From positions 28,248,940 to 28,312,939 of the forward strand of contig CM075940.1 of assembly GCA_038030265.1 (NCBI GenBank): a stretch of DNA of 64,000 nucleotides, given 5' to 3'. The DNA is from Corythucha ciliata. Lineage: Eukaryota; Arthropoda; Insecta; Hemiptera; Tingidae. Below, piece by piece: positions 33,988 through 44,639 of the stretch (the first letter of the stretch is position 1; each line of letters opens with the position of its first letter). The notes under the pieces were generated by a model. That model was not told where the DNA came from. It did no database searches and saw only the letters and a list, made by a program, of their open reading frames with translations. Made by a program: the position numbers and the translations under genes.

Positions 33988-34989
33988 TTGAAGCTTCAAC
34001 GAGTTCTGGCCTACTGTTTTCGGTTTTTGACTCCCTCGCGTCGAAGACCAAGAGGTCCCTTGAAGACGCACGAGCTGGCTAAAGCTCTTGAATTGTGTAT
34101 TTCCCACGTTCAACAAAGAAGTTTTGGAAAAGAAATTTCCGCGTTAAAACTAGGGCATGTTTTGCCCAAGACTCTAGCAAGTTTGGCACCTTTTATTGAT
34201 GATAAAGGTTTATCAAGAGTAGGTGGACGAATAATGGCCGCAAACAGGTCCTACGACGCACGTCATCCAATTCTCCTGCCAAATTGTTCCCCCCTGACCG
34301 ATCTGGTTGTTAATTTTTACCACATTCACTTTGGGCACCCAGGGCCGTCTGCTCTCTTGGCAATGCTGGCCCAGAGATTCTGGATTGAGTCAGCCAGACG
34401 GCGGGTTAGGGCGGTTTTTCACAAATGTGTCGCCTACTTTCGCGTCAACCCTACAGACCCCAGCACTCCTATCATGGGAAATCTACCGAAAGCCAGAGTG
34501 GATCCAACCTCTCTTCATGCGCCGTGCAAGGCATTTTTAAAAACTGGCCTGGACTGCCTCGGACCCCTGTCACTAAAGGCCTCCCTGCTCCGCAAGGCAC
34601 CTATTGTAAAAGCATACGTGCGTTTTCGTGAGTATGACCACGAAAGCGTGTCACTTGGAAGTACTCTCGTCGTTAAGCACTGAGGTATTTTTGGCTGCCC
34701 TTGAGCGTTTTGTGTGCAGAAGGGGCATGGTGTTGGAACTTTCTTCGAATAACGGGAGCAATTTCGTAGGAGCCGAAAAGGAGCTAGGACGCTTCTGGTC
34801 TCTCCTGAGCAATGAAGAAATCATTCATAATTGGTATGCGAGTCGTGGAATCTCCTGGTTCTTCAATCCTCCTCAGATGCCCCACGCTGGTGGTTTGTGG
34901 GAATCTCTAGTACGTTCAGTCAAAACTCACTTGCGGAGAATCATGGGCAACGTAATCATGACGTTTGAGGAACTCACCACAGTTCTCGC
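33988..34989 (+). pseudogene. BEL integrase, first part
   Basis: Zinc-binding domain: LSRVGGRIMAAN, HPILLPNC, HIHFGHPGPSALLAMLAQRF and a degenerate Cys pair. The core has TGLDCLGPL (first Asp), a frame change near 34625, then TKACHLEVLSSLSTEVFLAA. The second Asp motif reads SSNNGSNFVGA, so the Asp is replaced by Asn. WFFNPPQMPHAGGLWESLVR supplies the Glu. The frame is cut at 34989 by the hAT-type insertion. Confidence 0.87.
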
Positions 34990-36119
34990 TAGTGATGCAC
35001 GAGACCGAGACCGAGACTTACGTGTCTCGGTCATTAGCAAGATGATCTCGGTCTTGGTCTCGGTCTCGTACTTAAAAAGTCGGTCTCGGTCTCGTCTCGG
35101 TCTCGTCTCCTAAGTCTCGGTCTCGTCTCGAAAGTCTCGGTCTAATGACTGAAGGTGGATGGGGGGGGGGATCAAAACCCTTCTTCCTCCCACGGTTCAC
35201 CCCCGCCACCAACCCACCTACATGTTTAGAGTGATTTTGACAGATCCCCGGTTACCCCGCCCTCTCCGGAAGCTGGAGGTCGGCTATGGAGCATTTAATT
35301 TATAACCCCCCCCCCTGCAAGTGAATTCAGCAGAAATACCCCCCCCCCCTGGAGCTTGTCAAATCCCTTTAAACATAGGAGAGGGGTGGGGTGGGAAGGT
35401 GGTCAGGGAGTATATTGGGAGCGGGAGGGATTTCGATTACCTCCCCCTAAGAGAGGTCCCAGATCCGCCCTTGGATCTATATGTACACATTTTGTGGGCT
35501 ATGTAAGGTCAAAATGCTACACTTTAGGGGGGGAAAAAGTCTACATCCGATCCAAGAATGGGCGTAAAAATGGGATTAACCCTAGTAGGCTAGTATAGGT
35601 CTTGTCATATCGCTGAAAACTTGTGTGGGGAGGGGTTATTCTATGAGAGGGTTTTCGATCCCCCCCCCCCTTTAAAATCGGCGGGTCTTCGATTCGCCCT
35701 TTGATGCTTGATGCTATGTGTGAAGGTCACAGTATTCCAAAATGGAGAAATTAGAAGGACGCTATTTCTGCACGAAACGAATCGAATTCAGGCCGGTCTT
35801 CGGTGCGGGCTAAAGACCCAAACCGTTTCCGGAGAGGGGAGCATTAGATTGGGTCAGTGGCGGATTTACGGGGTGGGTTTTGGGGGTTTAAACCCCACCT
35901 AAGAAGATGGCGTATGCTATTGCTGGTCATTGGAAAGATTTCTTTTATCTTTACCAAGGGTGCTGAATAAGGGTCGCGGCACAGATGATTCCTGTAGACC
36001 CTCCTCCCTTGTATTCGTCCCTCATCTACAATGCAGCCAGTAGTGCATCGATGAAGGGGTGAAGAGGTGGGCAGCCATAAAATTGATAGCGTTTTCCATT
36101 TGCATAAAATTCCGCTGTA

Positions 36120-36610
36120 TCAAAAATATATAAAAGAGGAAAAAATAGATAAAAATCGCTAGAATTGAGGAAACTCCGTAAAATCGCTAATCCACATGAC
36201 TAAGAAGGGCAGTGCTAAAAAGGGGAAAACGGATCAATTTAAGAAAATTCCCTAATTTACAGCTAAGATTGAGGACTGCGGTGATTCGCGGCTAAAATTA
36301 AGAAATTTGCGGCGCGCCGATAAAATTGGCCGCACAAATTGAGAAAAAGCGCTGATTGTGAAGCTAAAATGGAGAAAAACGCTAATTCACGGATTTTCTA
36401 ATTCGGGGCTGAAATTCAGTAAGAGCGGTGATTCGCGGGTGAAATTGATTTTTTTGCCGGGAATAATTCACGGCTAAAATTTAGAAATAATGCCCAGCTA
36501 AATTGAAAACCGCTAGCTCGGCGGATCAATTGCAGAAAATCCGCTATTTCGTGGCTAGAATTTAGCAAACGCGGTAACTCGCGGCTAAAATGAAGATAAC
36601 GCCAATCCAC
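36120..36610 (+). repeat. Family A array inside element 2 (left half)
   Basis: Units around AATTCGCGGCTAAAATTGAG then AAAAACGCT. It resumes at 37815-38160 after element 3. Confidence 0.7.
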
Positions 36611-36696
36611 ATGAAGTCATGACATAAGAACTGAAAAAAAAAAAAAAAAAAAAAAATCAAGAATTGAAGAAAGAAAAAAAAGTTTCCTCACAACCA

Positions 36697-37812
36697 GGGG
36701 GCTCGAGCCCCCTCCTTTGGGCCAGTGGTGACGGAAAGGGGGGCGTTTTCGCGTTTGATTAGTTTGACCATTATTGAGTCTTAATAGACAGCTTTTTGCT
36801 ATTTTTACGACACGTATCGTCAGTTCAGACATTTTAAACGTGTGAAAATATCTCAGTTTAGCCGTTTTAGACGCACAAATGGTCGATTTTCAAAACATGA
36901 ATAATCTGTTTGGGGCTTTTCAAAGCGCGAATCGTCAGTTTAACCCTTAATAGGCCACGTTATTAAACATATAGAGTCAGTTTTAGCAATTTTTAGGGCG
37001 TGAATACGTCAAACTGCCAGTATATGGCAACTTCTAGGGCATGAATAGTCAGCGTGATATTTTCAAGCCTCGAATCGTCAGTTGAGCTACTTTTAGAAAG
37101 CGTAGAGCAGGTTTTGCCAATTGTATGGCTTGTATAGCCAGTTTGGTCAATTTTAGGGCGCATAGTCAATGAGTTTTTTTTTTTTTTTAATTCATTTAAA
37201 AGCCGCGAATACGATGTCATACCAAGGCGAGAATAGTCAGTTTGGCTATTTTTGGCGAAATACTGGTCGATTTTACCATTTTCAGGGCTGGAATAATAAT
37301 TTATTTAAGCGCGTTCAGGGCAAAAATGACGTCAGTTAAACATTTTTGGAGCTAGTAAAGTCAGTTTGGCCATCTTTAAAGCGGCGCATCGACCGGTTTG
37401 GCTGTTTTTAGCGTGCTTAGTCCCATGAAGGTTATAGTTTGACCATTATTGGCGCGCCAATGGTCAATTTTGCAGCCTACAGGGCAGGAATCATCAGTTT
37501 AGGCATATTCAGGGCGTGAACCGTCAGTTTAGCCAATTTTTTGCACTTGGAGTCAGTTTGGCTATTTTTAGAGAGGTACCTAATTGCCAATTTTTAGGGT
37601 ATAATTAGTCGCAGTATAGCCGTTTTCAAAAGGCATAAATCGTCAGTTTTGCTGTTTTGGGGAGCGATTATAGTCAGTTTAGCCGTTTTTATGGTGGGAA
37701 TAGTTATTTCTAGGTAGTAATAAATCGCTGTTGAGTCCTTTTTAGTAGAGCGAAGGGCACAATTTCCCCAAGCCCCCCCCCCCCCTTGAGGAAATCCTGG
37801 ATCAGCCGTCTG
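36697..37812. mobile_element. Partial hAT-type element 3 with family B array
   Basis: Left edge CAGGGGGCTCGAGCCCCCTC matches the G/C hairpin 17 bp inside the left end of the element at 54647. Right edge CTTGAGGAAATCCTGGATC then AGCCGTCTG matches the end at 57087. The outermost left TIR is missing and no duplication is evident. It splits the family A array of element 2, so it is probably a fourth nesting level. Confidence 0.6.
36830..37740 (+). repeat. Family B array inside element 3
   Basis: About 30 degenerate 28-30 bp units around TTTTAGGGCGCGAAT then CGTCAGTTTGGCCA, the same orientation as at 54.9-57.0 kb. Confidence 0.75.
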
Positions 37813-38415
37813 CTCAAAGATATGTCCCTTAATGTAAATAAAAAGCTCATTCGCTGCTCAACTCGAGAAAATACGGGGCTGAAGTGGACAAGACGCGATC
37901 ATTCGCTGCTGAAACGGGGGAAAACGAATAAATCGCGGATCAATTTGGGAAAACTTGTTAATTCACGGCTAAAATTGTGAAAAAGTGCTTATATCGCGGC
38001 AAAAATTGGGAAAACACCAATTCGTGGTTACTATACATGGCAAATTTCGGGGTAAAACTCAGAATTAAGAGAGAGTTAATCGGACTTACGAGCTTATCCG
38101 CTGGGAAAATAGAGAAAAATAGAGTTAATTCGCATTTTCCGCAAGAGTGGATTTATGGTGTGTAACCCCTCCCAAGACAAAAACCTAGATCCGCCACTGG
38201 ATTGGGTTCATTTGTTGTGTAAAAATATCTACACCAGCACTATATGCATCGAGCTTTTTGGACCACACCGAGACCGAGACTAAGTTTCGAGAAAATGAGA
38301 CTTAGACTCGGTCTCGTCTCGGTCCAGAAAATGCAATCTCGATCTCGGTCCGGAAAATGCAATCTCGATCTCGGTCTCGATTTCGAGACTTTTTCTCGGT
38401 CTCGGTGCATCACTA

Positions 38416-38897
38416 GTTCTCGCTAGAGTCGAGGCTTGTCTAAATTCTAGGCCATTATGCCCGCGAAGAACCGATCCAAATGATCTCGAGCCCCTTACAC
38501 CTGGACATTTTTTAACTCAAGGACCTTTGATGATGATTCCATTTCCAGTCTCTGCAGACAAGGCTCCTCAACAAATTGTCCACAGATGGGCTCTTATGTT
38601 TGGTCAAGGTGGCATAAGGAGTATTTGTCACAACTCCAAAATCGTTCTAAATGGACAAAAAGGAGTTCTCCTTTAACTGTGGGTACCCTGGTTCTTTTAA
38701 AAGAAGATAATGTTACTCCGCTCTCGTGGGCAACAGGTAGAATTACCGAGGTTTATCCGGATGGCTCGGGAGAAGTAGGAGTTGTAAAGGTTCGGACGGG
38801 TACCTGCGTCGATGGAAAATACGTTTCCAAGTATTTTGTGAGACCTGTTGTCAAGGTCGTTCCTCTTCCGATCGAAGAGGAAGTTCGAAATTTTTGA
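38416..38897 (+). pseudogene. BEL integrase, second part and DUF5641-like C-terminus
   Basis: It resumes after the nested element with VLARVEACLNSRPL (first bases duplicated by the insertion) and TPGHFLTQGPL. After a frame change near 38580 it reads WSRWHKEYLSQLQNRSKW, VGTLVLLKEDNVTPLSW and GRITEVYPDGSG, the typical C-terminal module of BEL integrases. It ends at TGA 38895-38897, 25 bp before the 3' LTR. Confidence 0.87.
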
Positions 38898-38922
38898 AAC
38901 ACTTGCTTCAAGGCTGGGGGGA

Positions 38923-39443
38923 TGTTCGATATATCGGGTTTTTTTAAATATATGTATATAGTTTTTGTGTGTCAAAGATGATATTTTGCTGGTTTTTATT
39001 TTTTTGTTTAAAGTTTCGATTTTTCTTCGACAATTTTGAATTTTGAATCGATTGTAAAAATGGCTCAGCCATAATAGGTTTTCCATTTCCTATCCCTTCG
39101 TCCATGTTTTTTTTTTTTTTTTTTTTTCGCGTCTTTGCTACGCAATTAACTCACTTACCCTCGACTGGGACTATACCACGTTCTGCCTGCCGAAATCGAA
39201 CCGAGTTGTCGCGCGTGTGAAACGGTTATTTTAAAGTTTTAATAATTTTCGGCTCTGAGTTTTATGACGGATTCTTTCATCGTGGCCGTTTTGCCTTACG
39301 GGTGAGCTACCCCTTTCCTATTCTTTCGTCCCTTTTACCTTTTTTTTTGTTTAATTGTTTTTCCAGTTTTTGCTAGCATCCTTTTGTCGCATTTTTCACC
39401 ATTTTCATTTAATTTATAATACAGTCCACTCAATTCGAGAACA
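38923..39443 (+). repeat. 3' LTR of the BEL element, enlarged by a SINE
   Basis: 521 bp. The first 184 and last ~130 bp align with the 5' LTR. The ~200 bp between are a tRNA-like SINE absent from the 5' copy, so the SINE came after the BEL insertion. Confidence 0.88.
39107..39313 (-). mobile_element. tRNA-like SINE in the 3' LTR
   Basis: Read on the minus strand: GGGTAGCTCACCCGTAAGG (A-box-like, 39313-39294), GGTTCGATTTC (B box, 39202-39192), a short unique body and a poly-A tail (poly-T at 39107-39127). The size and pol III box spacing fit a tRNA-derived SINE. No clean target duplication was found because the site is T-rich. Confidence 0.7.
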
Positions 39444-39448
39444 TCTAC

Positions 39449-40430
39449 TAAGGGACGAATCTTGAAGTACGGGTCATCCGATGGCAGATTGGTGTTGTCG
39501 TTGAAATGCAAGTGTCGTCTTAATGTTTTGTACTTCTTCGAAGACATTATGCTAGCAACCTGTTCAAATCTCATAATTTGTGGCCAAGGATCGTCCAAAC
39601 TGGGAAAATGCACAATGCCAGTCAATAACTCGATGGCGAAAAGATCGTAAATGTCGAATTTGGTAATCGCTTCAACTCCTAATTTCTTTTGATTGGCGTA
39701 AAGATTTGTTTGGAAGACGATTAGGTTCATCACATCCAGAAGAAATAATATATAATCCAGTCTTAGAAAGAAATAATCCAGTCAAGGAATAATCTATGGG
39801 GCGACGAACCTCACCTCCTGCTGGATCTTCGAAGCTTGGGATGGTTAATGCATGCTGGTATGTCACGTTACGCTGCCATCTGCAAGAAAAACATATTTTA
39901 TTATTCTGATCAAGGAGAAAAATTAATGAGTAGTCTATTTACTTGTAGATTTCGCTCGACTTATTTTTCTTTACCGTTTTCTTTTCTTTCCGTGTGAAAA
40001 TTTTTTATTTCTTGGAGACAGTCTTTTCTACCGTGACCACACTGTTATTTTTAGGCTGAATGACGGTCGGATCAGGTGTTGGAACAGGCTCAGGCCCAAC
40101 TCCATGGGGCTGTTCATCGATACTGGTCGAACTTTCTTTACAAGCCGGGTTTTTCCACGTCTCGGTTTGCTTCCAAATCATTCTGAGTGTCTGGTTTGAA
40201 AACGTCAGGTGGGTCGCCGATACCCGGTGTCACCGCAATCGGCGTGAAAATCGTCAACGAGCAAATAAAAAAAGTTATTGACTTTTCTTTCTAACTCCTC
40301 ATCCGAGACAATGTCATCCGAAGGGACATGGGGCCTAGGACACAGCGCAAGAGCCAAACTTTTTTGCCCCCCGAGATGTGTAGATGGTTTTCTGAGGCAT
40401 AAAAGGGGAAAAAATTATGACGTTTCAAGA
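39449..40430 (-). pseudogene. piggyBac-like transposase, N-terminal part with an intron
   Basis: Minus strand: an acidic N-terminus (SDDIVSDEELERKV near 40310) and a low-complexity Pro/Thr region with stops and shifts (40230-39960). A 63-bp intron follows at 39942-39880 (GTAAAT donor, TTTTTCTTGCAG acceptor). Then come WQRNVTYQHALTIPSFEDP, NLIVFQTNLYANQKK, FDIYDLFAIELLTGIVHFPS, SSKKYKTLRRHLHFNDN and DPYFKIRPLVD, ending exactly at the BEL target duplication TCTAC (39444-39448). Removing the BEL element and one TCTAC restores a continuous frame with 29292, so both parts are one gene. A possible short first exon with ATGCCG then GTAAGT lies near 40709-40800, unproven. Confidence 0.85.
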
Positions 40431-40469
40431 AAAACCTTCGATTTTCAGGACGAAATATCATGAATCTTG

Positions 40470-40556
40470 AGAGATACATTGCCCGGCTTCACGGGTGACT
40501 TCACCGGCTCAGTTGGAAAATAGGGAACTCGTGAAGCTGGTAATGTATCCCTGTGG
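40470..40556. repeat. Short fold-back hairpin
   Basis: GATACATTGCCCGGCTTCAC at 40472-40491 pairs with GTGAAGCTGGTAATGTATCC at 40533-40552. It lies in the region between the piggyBac coding exon and its possible first exon. Confidence 0.5.
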
Positions 40557-40829
40557 ATACAAACTTTATTCAGCGGGAATAGCTGGGCCAAAAATACTTT
40601 TTGGGACTGTAAGGCATCTCATTATGCTCCGAAGGTATCAGTAAGACTAGCTTATAATTTATTTATTTGGCCTTTTTGTAAATTAAAGCGAAAAAATGAA
40701 TGGACTTACCGGCATCTTCGAGCGCCTCTCTAACAAGCAGCGTTTCAAGCAACGGACAGAATTATTATTCGTTATCACAAACACAATTCTCGCGAAATGT
40801 TGGAATATCGATTCTCCGGGAAGTGGGGG

Positions 40830-41035
40830 AAGGAGGCCAATGACTAAATCGTCATTTCACGGGGGTTTTCACTAAAAAACAAAAAACAATTTTGGAGGTT
40901 TTGCTCACTAAAGGAAATTTTGAGGGTTTCACTCCCTAAAAAAAAAAAAACACATTTGATAGGTTTTTCTCGCTAAACAAACATTCGCTCACCAGGAAAG
41001 CAATTTATCTTGCTAAAAAAAACAAACTTACAAGC
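40830..41035 (+). repeat. Degenerate tandem repeat with GGTTTTCACTAAAA core
   Basis: Four or five units of ~45 bp built on TTTTCACTAAA and A-rich spacers. A similar style occurs at 53.85-53.97 kb. Non-coding. Confidence 0.5.
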
Positions 41036-41109
41036 GGGTTCTCCCGCTTCCACGCCATCACTAAAACAGGCCCGCACCCACAACTTTTGGGGTCCGAGGC
41101 GGTTAGTCT

Positions 41110-41795
41110 CTGTAATTTATATGAAGCGTTAAATAATGTCATTTTCACAATTATAGCCGCTATTTAGCTGCGCGTTTTATAAAAAAAGTTTTACCCATAC
41201 ATTTCTAGATTTTAGTCGAATATGCCTCCAGGAACCGCGTATTGGCGCTTTTCAACGATTTTAGCCGCGAAAACCCGTTTTTGTCAATTTCAGCAGTGAA
41301 CTAGCAATTTTTTCGTCTCATGAATTACTTGGATCTTTTTCTCAATTTTAGCCGATGTTGCACATTCAGACTCCCCGAATTTGACACTTTTACAATTTTA
41401 TCCCCGAATTTGAGATTTTTCTCTATTTCAGCTACGAGTTAGCTGCGAATTAACGTTTTTCCAAAGCCACAAAGTAACTTTTGTTCACTTTTAGGCGCGA
41501 ATAACTGATTTGTCTTAATTTTATCCGCGAATCAGACTTTGTGTTCACTTTTAGCCATGACTTAGCGAATTTCGTCAATTTTAGCCACGAATTTGCACAT
41601 TTACTCAATTTTAACTGTGAATGAGCGCCTTTTCTCAAATTATGCCACGAATTAGCGAGTTTCTCAACTTTTTTTTTCTTGAATTAGCGCATTTTTAAAA
41701 TTTTTATCAGCGAATTAGTCCTTTTTCTCTATTTTACAGCGAATTAGCAGTTTTATTTAGTTTTTCACTATTATCTATGAATTAGCGCTTATTCT
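41110..41795 (-). repeat. Family A array, reverse orientation
   Basis: Units such as TTTTAGCCGCGAATTAGCG then TTTTTCTCAA are the reverse complement of the arrays at 18.9 and 36.1 kb. Confidence 0.7.
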
Positions 41796-41800
41796 CTTTA

Positions 41801-41865
41801 GCTAGGGATGGAAGCCGACCGGGCTTCGACTCAAAATCAGCCCGAGCCAGCCCGAGTTTTTTACG
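41801..41865 (+). mobile_element. hAT-type terminus (TAGGGATGGAAGCC)
   Basis: TAGGGATGGAAGCCGACCGG is followed by repeated CCCGAGCC motifs, like a hAT left end with subterminal repeats. No partner end was found. Confidence 0.4.
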
Positions 41866-41869
41866 CTGG

Positions 41870-43110
41870 CATTAATATGGTTTAAATCTGCCTTCAAATG
41901 TAATGGCTAAAAAGCCCGCATTCCACCAATGTACTTTAAGAGCGAGGAAAAAACATTAAGTATGAATGAGAAGAATTATTCACAACACACGCACACAGTG
42001 TTACACTCTGGAGGACATTTATCCCAAAAGTTGACAACCTTCTAGCGCTGATTAGGCGGAGGTTGGACTAATAGACTTACGGCTCGAGGGGCACCACAAA
42101 GCCAACAGCTAAGGGGAACTTGCCTCCATACCCACCAGGTCAGAGTGACCAAATGTATAGAAGTGAAAATCGTTTCCGAGGACGCCTACTACAAAAATTC
42201 GGACAAGTGTATAGAACGCCAAAAAACCAGTTCACGCAAATGAATAGACGTTGACTAAAATATTGAACCATTATGATCATCCAATAAACTGGTAATGCCA
42301 CTAACGCAAAATCGCTGAAATTAGTCGTCTCGAGATCACTTGAACGGTGAAATTTGGTATTTTCAACGCCCACTTTACTGCTGAACCGGACAGCTCGCGA
42401 CTTGTATGATCGAAAGACCATCGTGCTCAGAGGGTTACCGTCTTTTTCGACCATCGGACTCATGAAATGGACATTTCACACCCTACTTTCGAGGTCTCAT
42501 TCAAACCAGGAAATTCTGCACTCGTGTACGATCTTGCTTTCCTAAATAAGTCATCGGAAGAGCGTAAATTTTCAAGGTACATGTTTATGTGGGTTTTACA
42601 GTTATTTCGCAGTGTATCGCACGCGCGTGCAGAATCTCTTGGAGATATTTTAATGAAGCCTTGAAATCCAGGATTGGTGCAGAAATACCGAATAGGCATT
42701 CTTCCACAAAAACTGACAGCGCAAACGAGACAGGACAAAATAGTGGTAAATCTACGGGTGGTGGTGGTGGGGGGGGGCATATTTACCTCCCCCAAACGAT
42801 GAAATTATTTATCGTGGGCCGCTGGTAAATTAGAGGATATGAGCGCTAGGTGTCTTTTGTTCTGAGAAAAACGAAGAAAGCAGCGTGAGCCCTCTCCCCC
42901 CCCCCCGGAAAATCCTACCTCTATAAAGTAACGACATACATGCGAAACCCAATGTCCCCTCCCAAAAATGTTTCTTGGCTACTGGGTGAAACTGGAAAAT
43001 TTCTCGCACCTAGAATATAAAAACTGGGGACATTCCCGTCTATTAACCCCGCGAAACGCCTGATCGACCGCGAGATTACACTTGCCTCTTTGGTCTGCCT
43101 CAAATCTGGA
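41870..43110. other. Unrecognised open frames, no assigned gene
   Basis: Overlapping frames on both strands at 42140-42830 lack stops for ~100 codons but show no domain I know. The minus frame contains TLRNNCKTHINMYLENLRSS. A G8-9 run lies at 42770 and a C9 run at 42897. Possibly a decayed transposon or host exon; left unassigned. Confidence 0.25.
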
Positions 43111-43124
43111 AATCTGGCCCGAGG

Positions 43125-43430
43125 CCATCCGTAATTTTAGCAACGAATCAACTTCTTCTCAATAAATTTTTCGTGAGTTAACAATTTTTCAAACGTTGTA
43201 TAAGCGAGTTAGTCATTTTTCTCTATTTTAACTGCTAATTCGCAATTTTTGTCACTTTCAGACGCGAACTACCATTTTATCTTAATTTTATCCGCGAACT
43301 AGCAGTTTTTTTCGCTTTTAGCCACGGATTAGCAACTTCTCACAAGAACATTAGCGTTTTTTCTATAATGAAGTACCTATTTAACCATAAAAGGGCCTTT
43401 ATTTAGCGCGAATCAGTGATTTTTTTCTCC
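43125..43430 (-). repeat. Family A array, reverse orientation
   Basis: Short degenerate array with GCGAATTAGC-type units on the reverse strand, ending just before the LINE fragment. Confidence 0.6.
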
Positions 43431-43439
43431 ATTTACTTT

Positions 43440-43930
43440 CATGTTCCCAAAGAGAAAGGAAGTTAATTTATACTTTGGTCGATCAGGTTCCACGGGATAC
43501 GGTTTCCGTTAACGCTCAATGGTTCTGGGTTGGCAGGGCGGCGTAAAGTAAATATTTTGGCCTCTCATTTTCCCACGTTGATGGGAATTTTCAAGTTTTT
43601 GAAGTAGTGGCACATATCTCTTCTATTTGAGTTTGTTCGTCATTCCTAGCATCAGTGAGGTTAGAATTTGTGGAGAACGCAGCTGTGTCATCGGCGTAGC
43701 AGGCGAGGTCAACGTTTGCGGAGGAGGGAATGTCGCTCACTTAGATGTTGAAGAGGATGGGCGAGAGAACGGATCCTTGTGGCGTTCCGGATAACATTTC
43801 TCTTAATGCAGATTTGCTGTTGTTTATTCGGACGTAGTAGGCTCTACTGTCTAAAAAGGATGTTATGCATCCTGACCACCTAAACATCCCCATTTTCCCA
43901 TCTCTTAAGTTTTTGGAGCCCCTCTGTGAA
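43440..43930 (-). pseudogene. Jockey-like LINE reverse transcriptase fragment
   Basis: The minus strand reads KMGMFRWSGCITSFLDSRA, AYYVRINNSKSALREMLSG, GTPQGSVLSPILFNI then a stop in place of the usual Tyr, VSDIPSSANVDLACYADD (catalytic YADD near 43700) and, further on, FTLRRPANPEPLSVNG. These are RT motifs 4-6 of the Jockey clade. Both ends are truncated and at least two stops interrupt the frame. No open frame of usual length exposes it. Confidence 0.82.
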
Positions 43931-43974
43931 CAGTGGGTGAGAGGGGCAGCCAGGATTTCATAAATAAAGAAGTT

Positions 43975-44240
43975 TCACTGTGGTTGGAGGTTCTAACTGA
44001 TCAGAACTTTGCTGTGGTTCGACCTTCGCTGTGGTTGAAGCTTTGCTGTGGTTGGGCCCTCGCTGTGGTTGAGAAGATACAGTGGTTGAAGCTCAAAAAT
44101 TGTGGTTTGGAGGCTCCAACTGTGTTTAGAGCTTTTTTTTTAGTTTGATGTTTGCTGTGGGTGGACCTTTGCTGTGGTTTGGGCCTTCTTTGCGGGTTTG
44201 TATAGTTTTGCTGTGGCTGCTGAAGCTTCATTGTGTTTGG
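43975..44240 (-). repeat. Family C minisatellite, reverse orientation
   Basis: Units near CTTTGCTGTGGTTG(G/A)A are the reverse complement of the array at 11268-11545, here more diverged. CAGTGGGTGAGAGGGGCAGC at 43934 just before it may be a transposon end. Confidence 0.75.
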
Positions 44241-44639
44241 ATGAGGGCCACCCCCGCAACACTACGCTTGCCCCCCTGGCAAGACTCTAAAACAGCTTTG
44301 GGATGGTGGTGCGGAGGGGGGGGTTAGTAAGAGGGTCCCATTCAGCTCGGCCCCTGGGCTCGGTTATTCTCTAAACGGCATGGGAAAGGTGCCCAACAGG
44401 GCATGTTAGGTGCACTCCTCCTTAAAATCCATTCACAATTAGTCACACACATCCTTTTGCAATTAGGTACATAAATTAGAAGTAACAGCGAGGCAGAACT
44501 CCCTATTCACAACAACGCATTCAACTATTTTTAGCTGATTGACTGATTTCTGCTTTCTTGCGCCGCTTATTTCATCTTCCAACCTCCAAGGAGGGGCAAC
44601 TGCCCTCCATTTCCCCTCTTTGGTGACGCCCATGAACCA

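Larger units (their letters stand above)
35855..38199. mobile_element. hAT-type element 2 (TIR CAGTGGCGGAT), carries minisatellites
   Basis: Left end CAGTGGCGGATTTACGGGG, right end inverted CAGTGGCGGATCTAGG, exact 8-bp duplication GATTGGGT (35847-35854, 38200-38207). Inside is a small hairpin (GGGGGTTTAAACCCC at the left end), family A arrays (36120-36610, 37815-38160) and a partial third element. No transposase. It lies inside element 1. Confidence 0.9.
34990..38415. mobile_element. hAT-type element 1 (TIR TAGTGATGCAC), non-autonomous
   Basis: Ends TAGTGATGCAC and GTGCATCACTA are perfect inverted repeats. The 8-bp duplication GTTCTCGC (34982-34989, 38416-38423) is exact, and removing the insert plus one copy rejoins the BEL integrase frame. 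Subterminal zones 35000-35140 and 38268-38405 are packed with GGTCTCG/CGAGACC motifs on both strands, as expected of hAT transposase-binding repeats. No transposase is encoded. The 8-bp duplication and the YAGNGATGCA start are diagnostic of the hAT superfamily. Confidence 0.9.
29298..39443 (+). mobile_element. BEL/Pao LTR retrotransposon inserted in the piggyBac gene
   Basis: It begins TGTTC at 29298 and ends GAACA at 39443, with target duplication TCTAC on both sides (29293-29297, 39444-39448). The order LTR, gag, aspartic protease, RT/RNase H, integrase, LTR is canonical for BEL/Pao. About 6.5 kb is the element itself; 3.4 kb is a nested hAT-type element (34990-38415) and ~0.2 kb a SINE in the 3' LTR. 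Many small frame changes interrupt the single polyprotein, so it is defective. A purine-rich stretch (AAGGCTGGGGGGA, 38910-38922) precedes the 3' LTR. TTTGGTCCTAACCGGG just after the 5' LTR stands where the primer-binding site would be. Confidence 0.92.

Noticed and set aside
39192..39202. A functional tRNA gene at the B-box sequence
   Set aside because: No cloverleaf could be drawn around it. The poly-A tail and position in an LTR fit a SINE.
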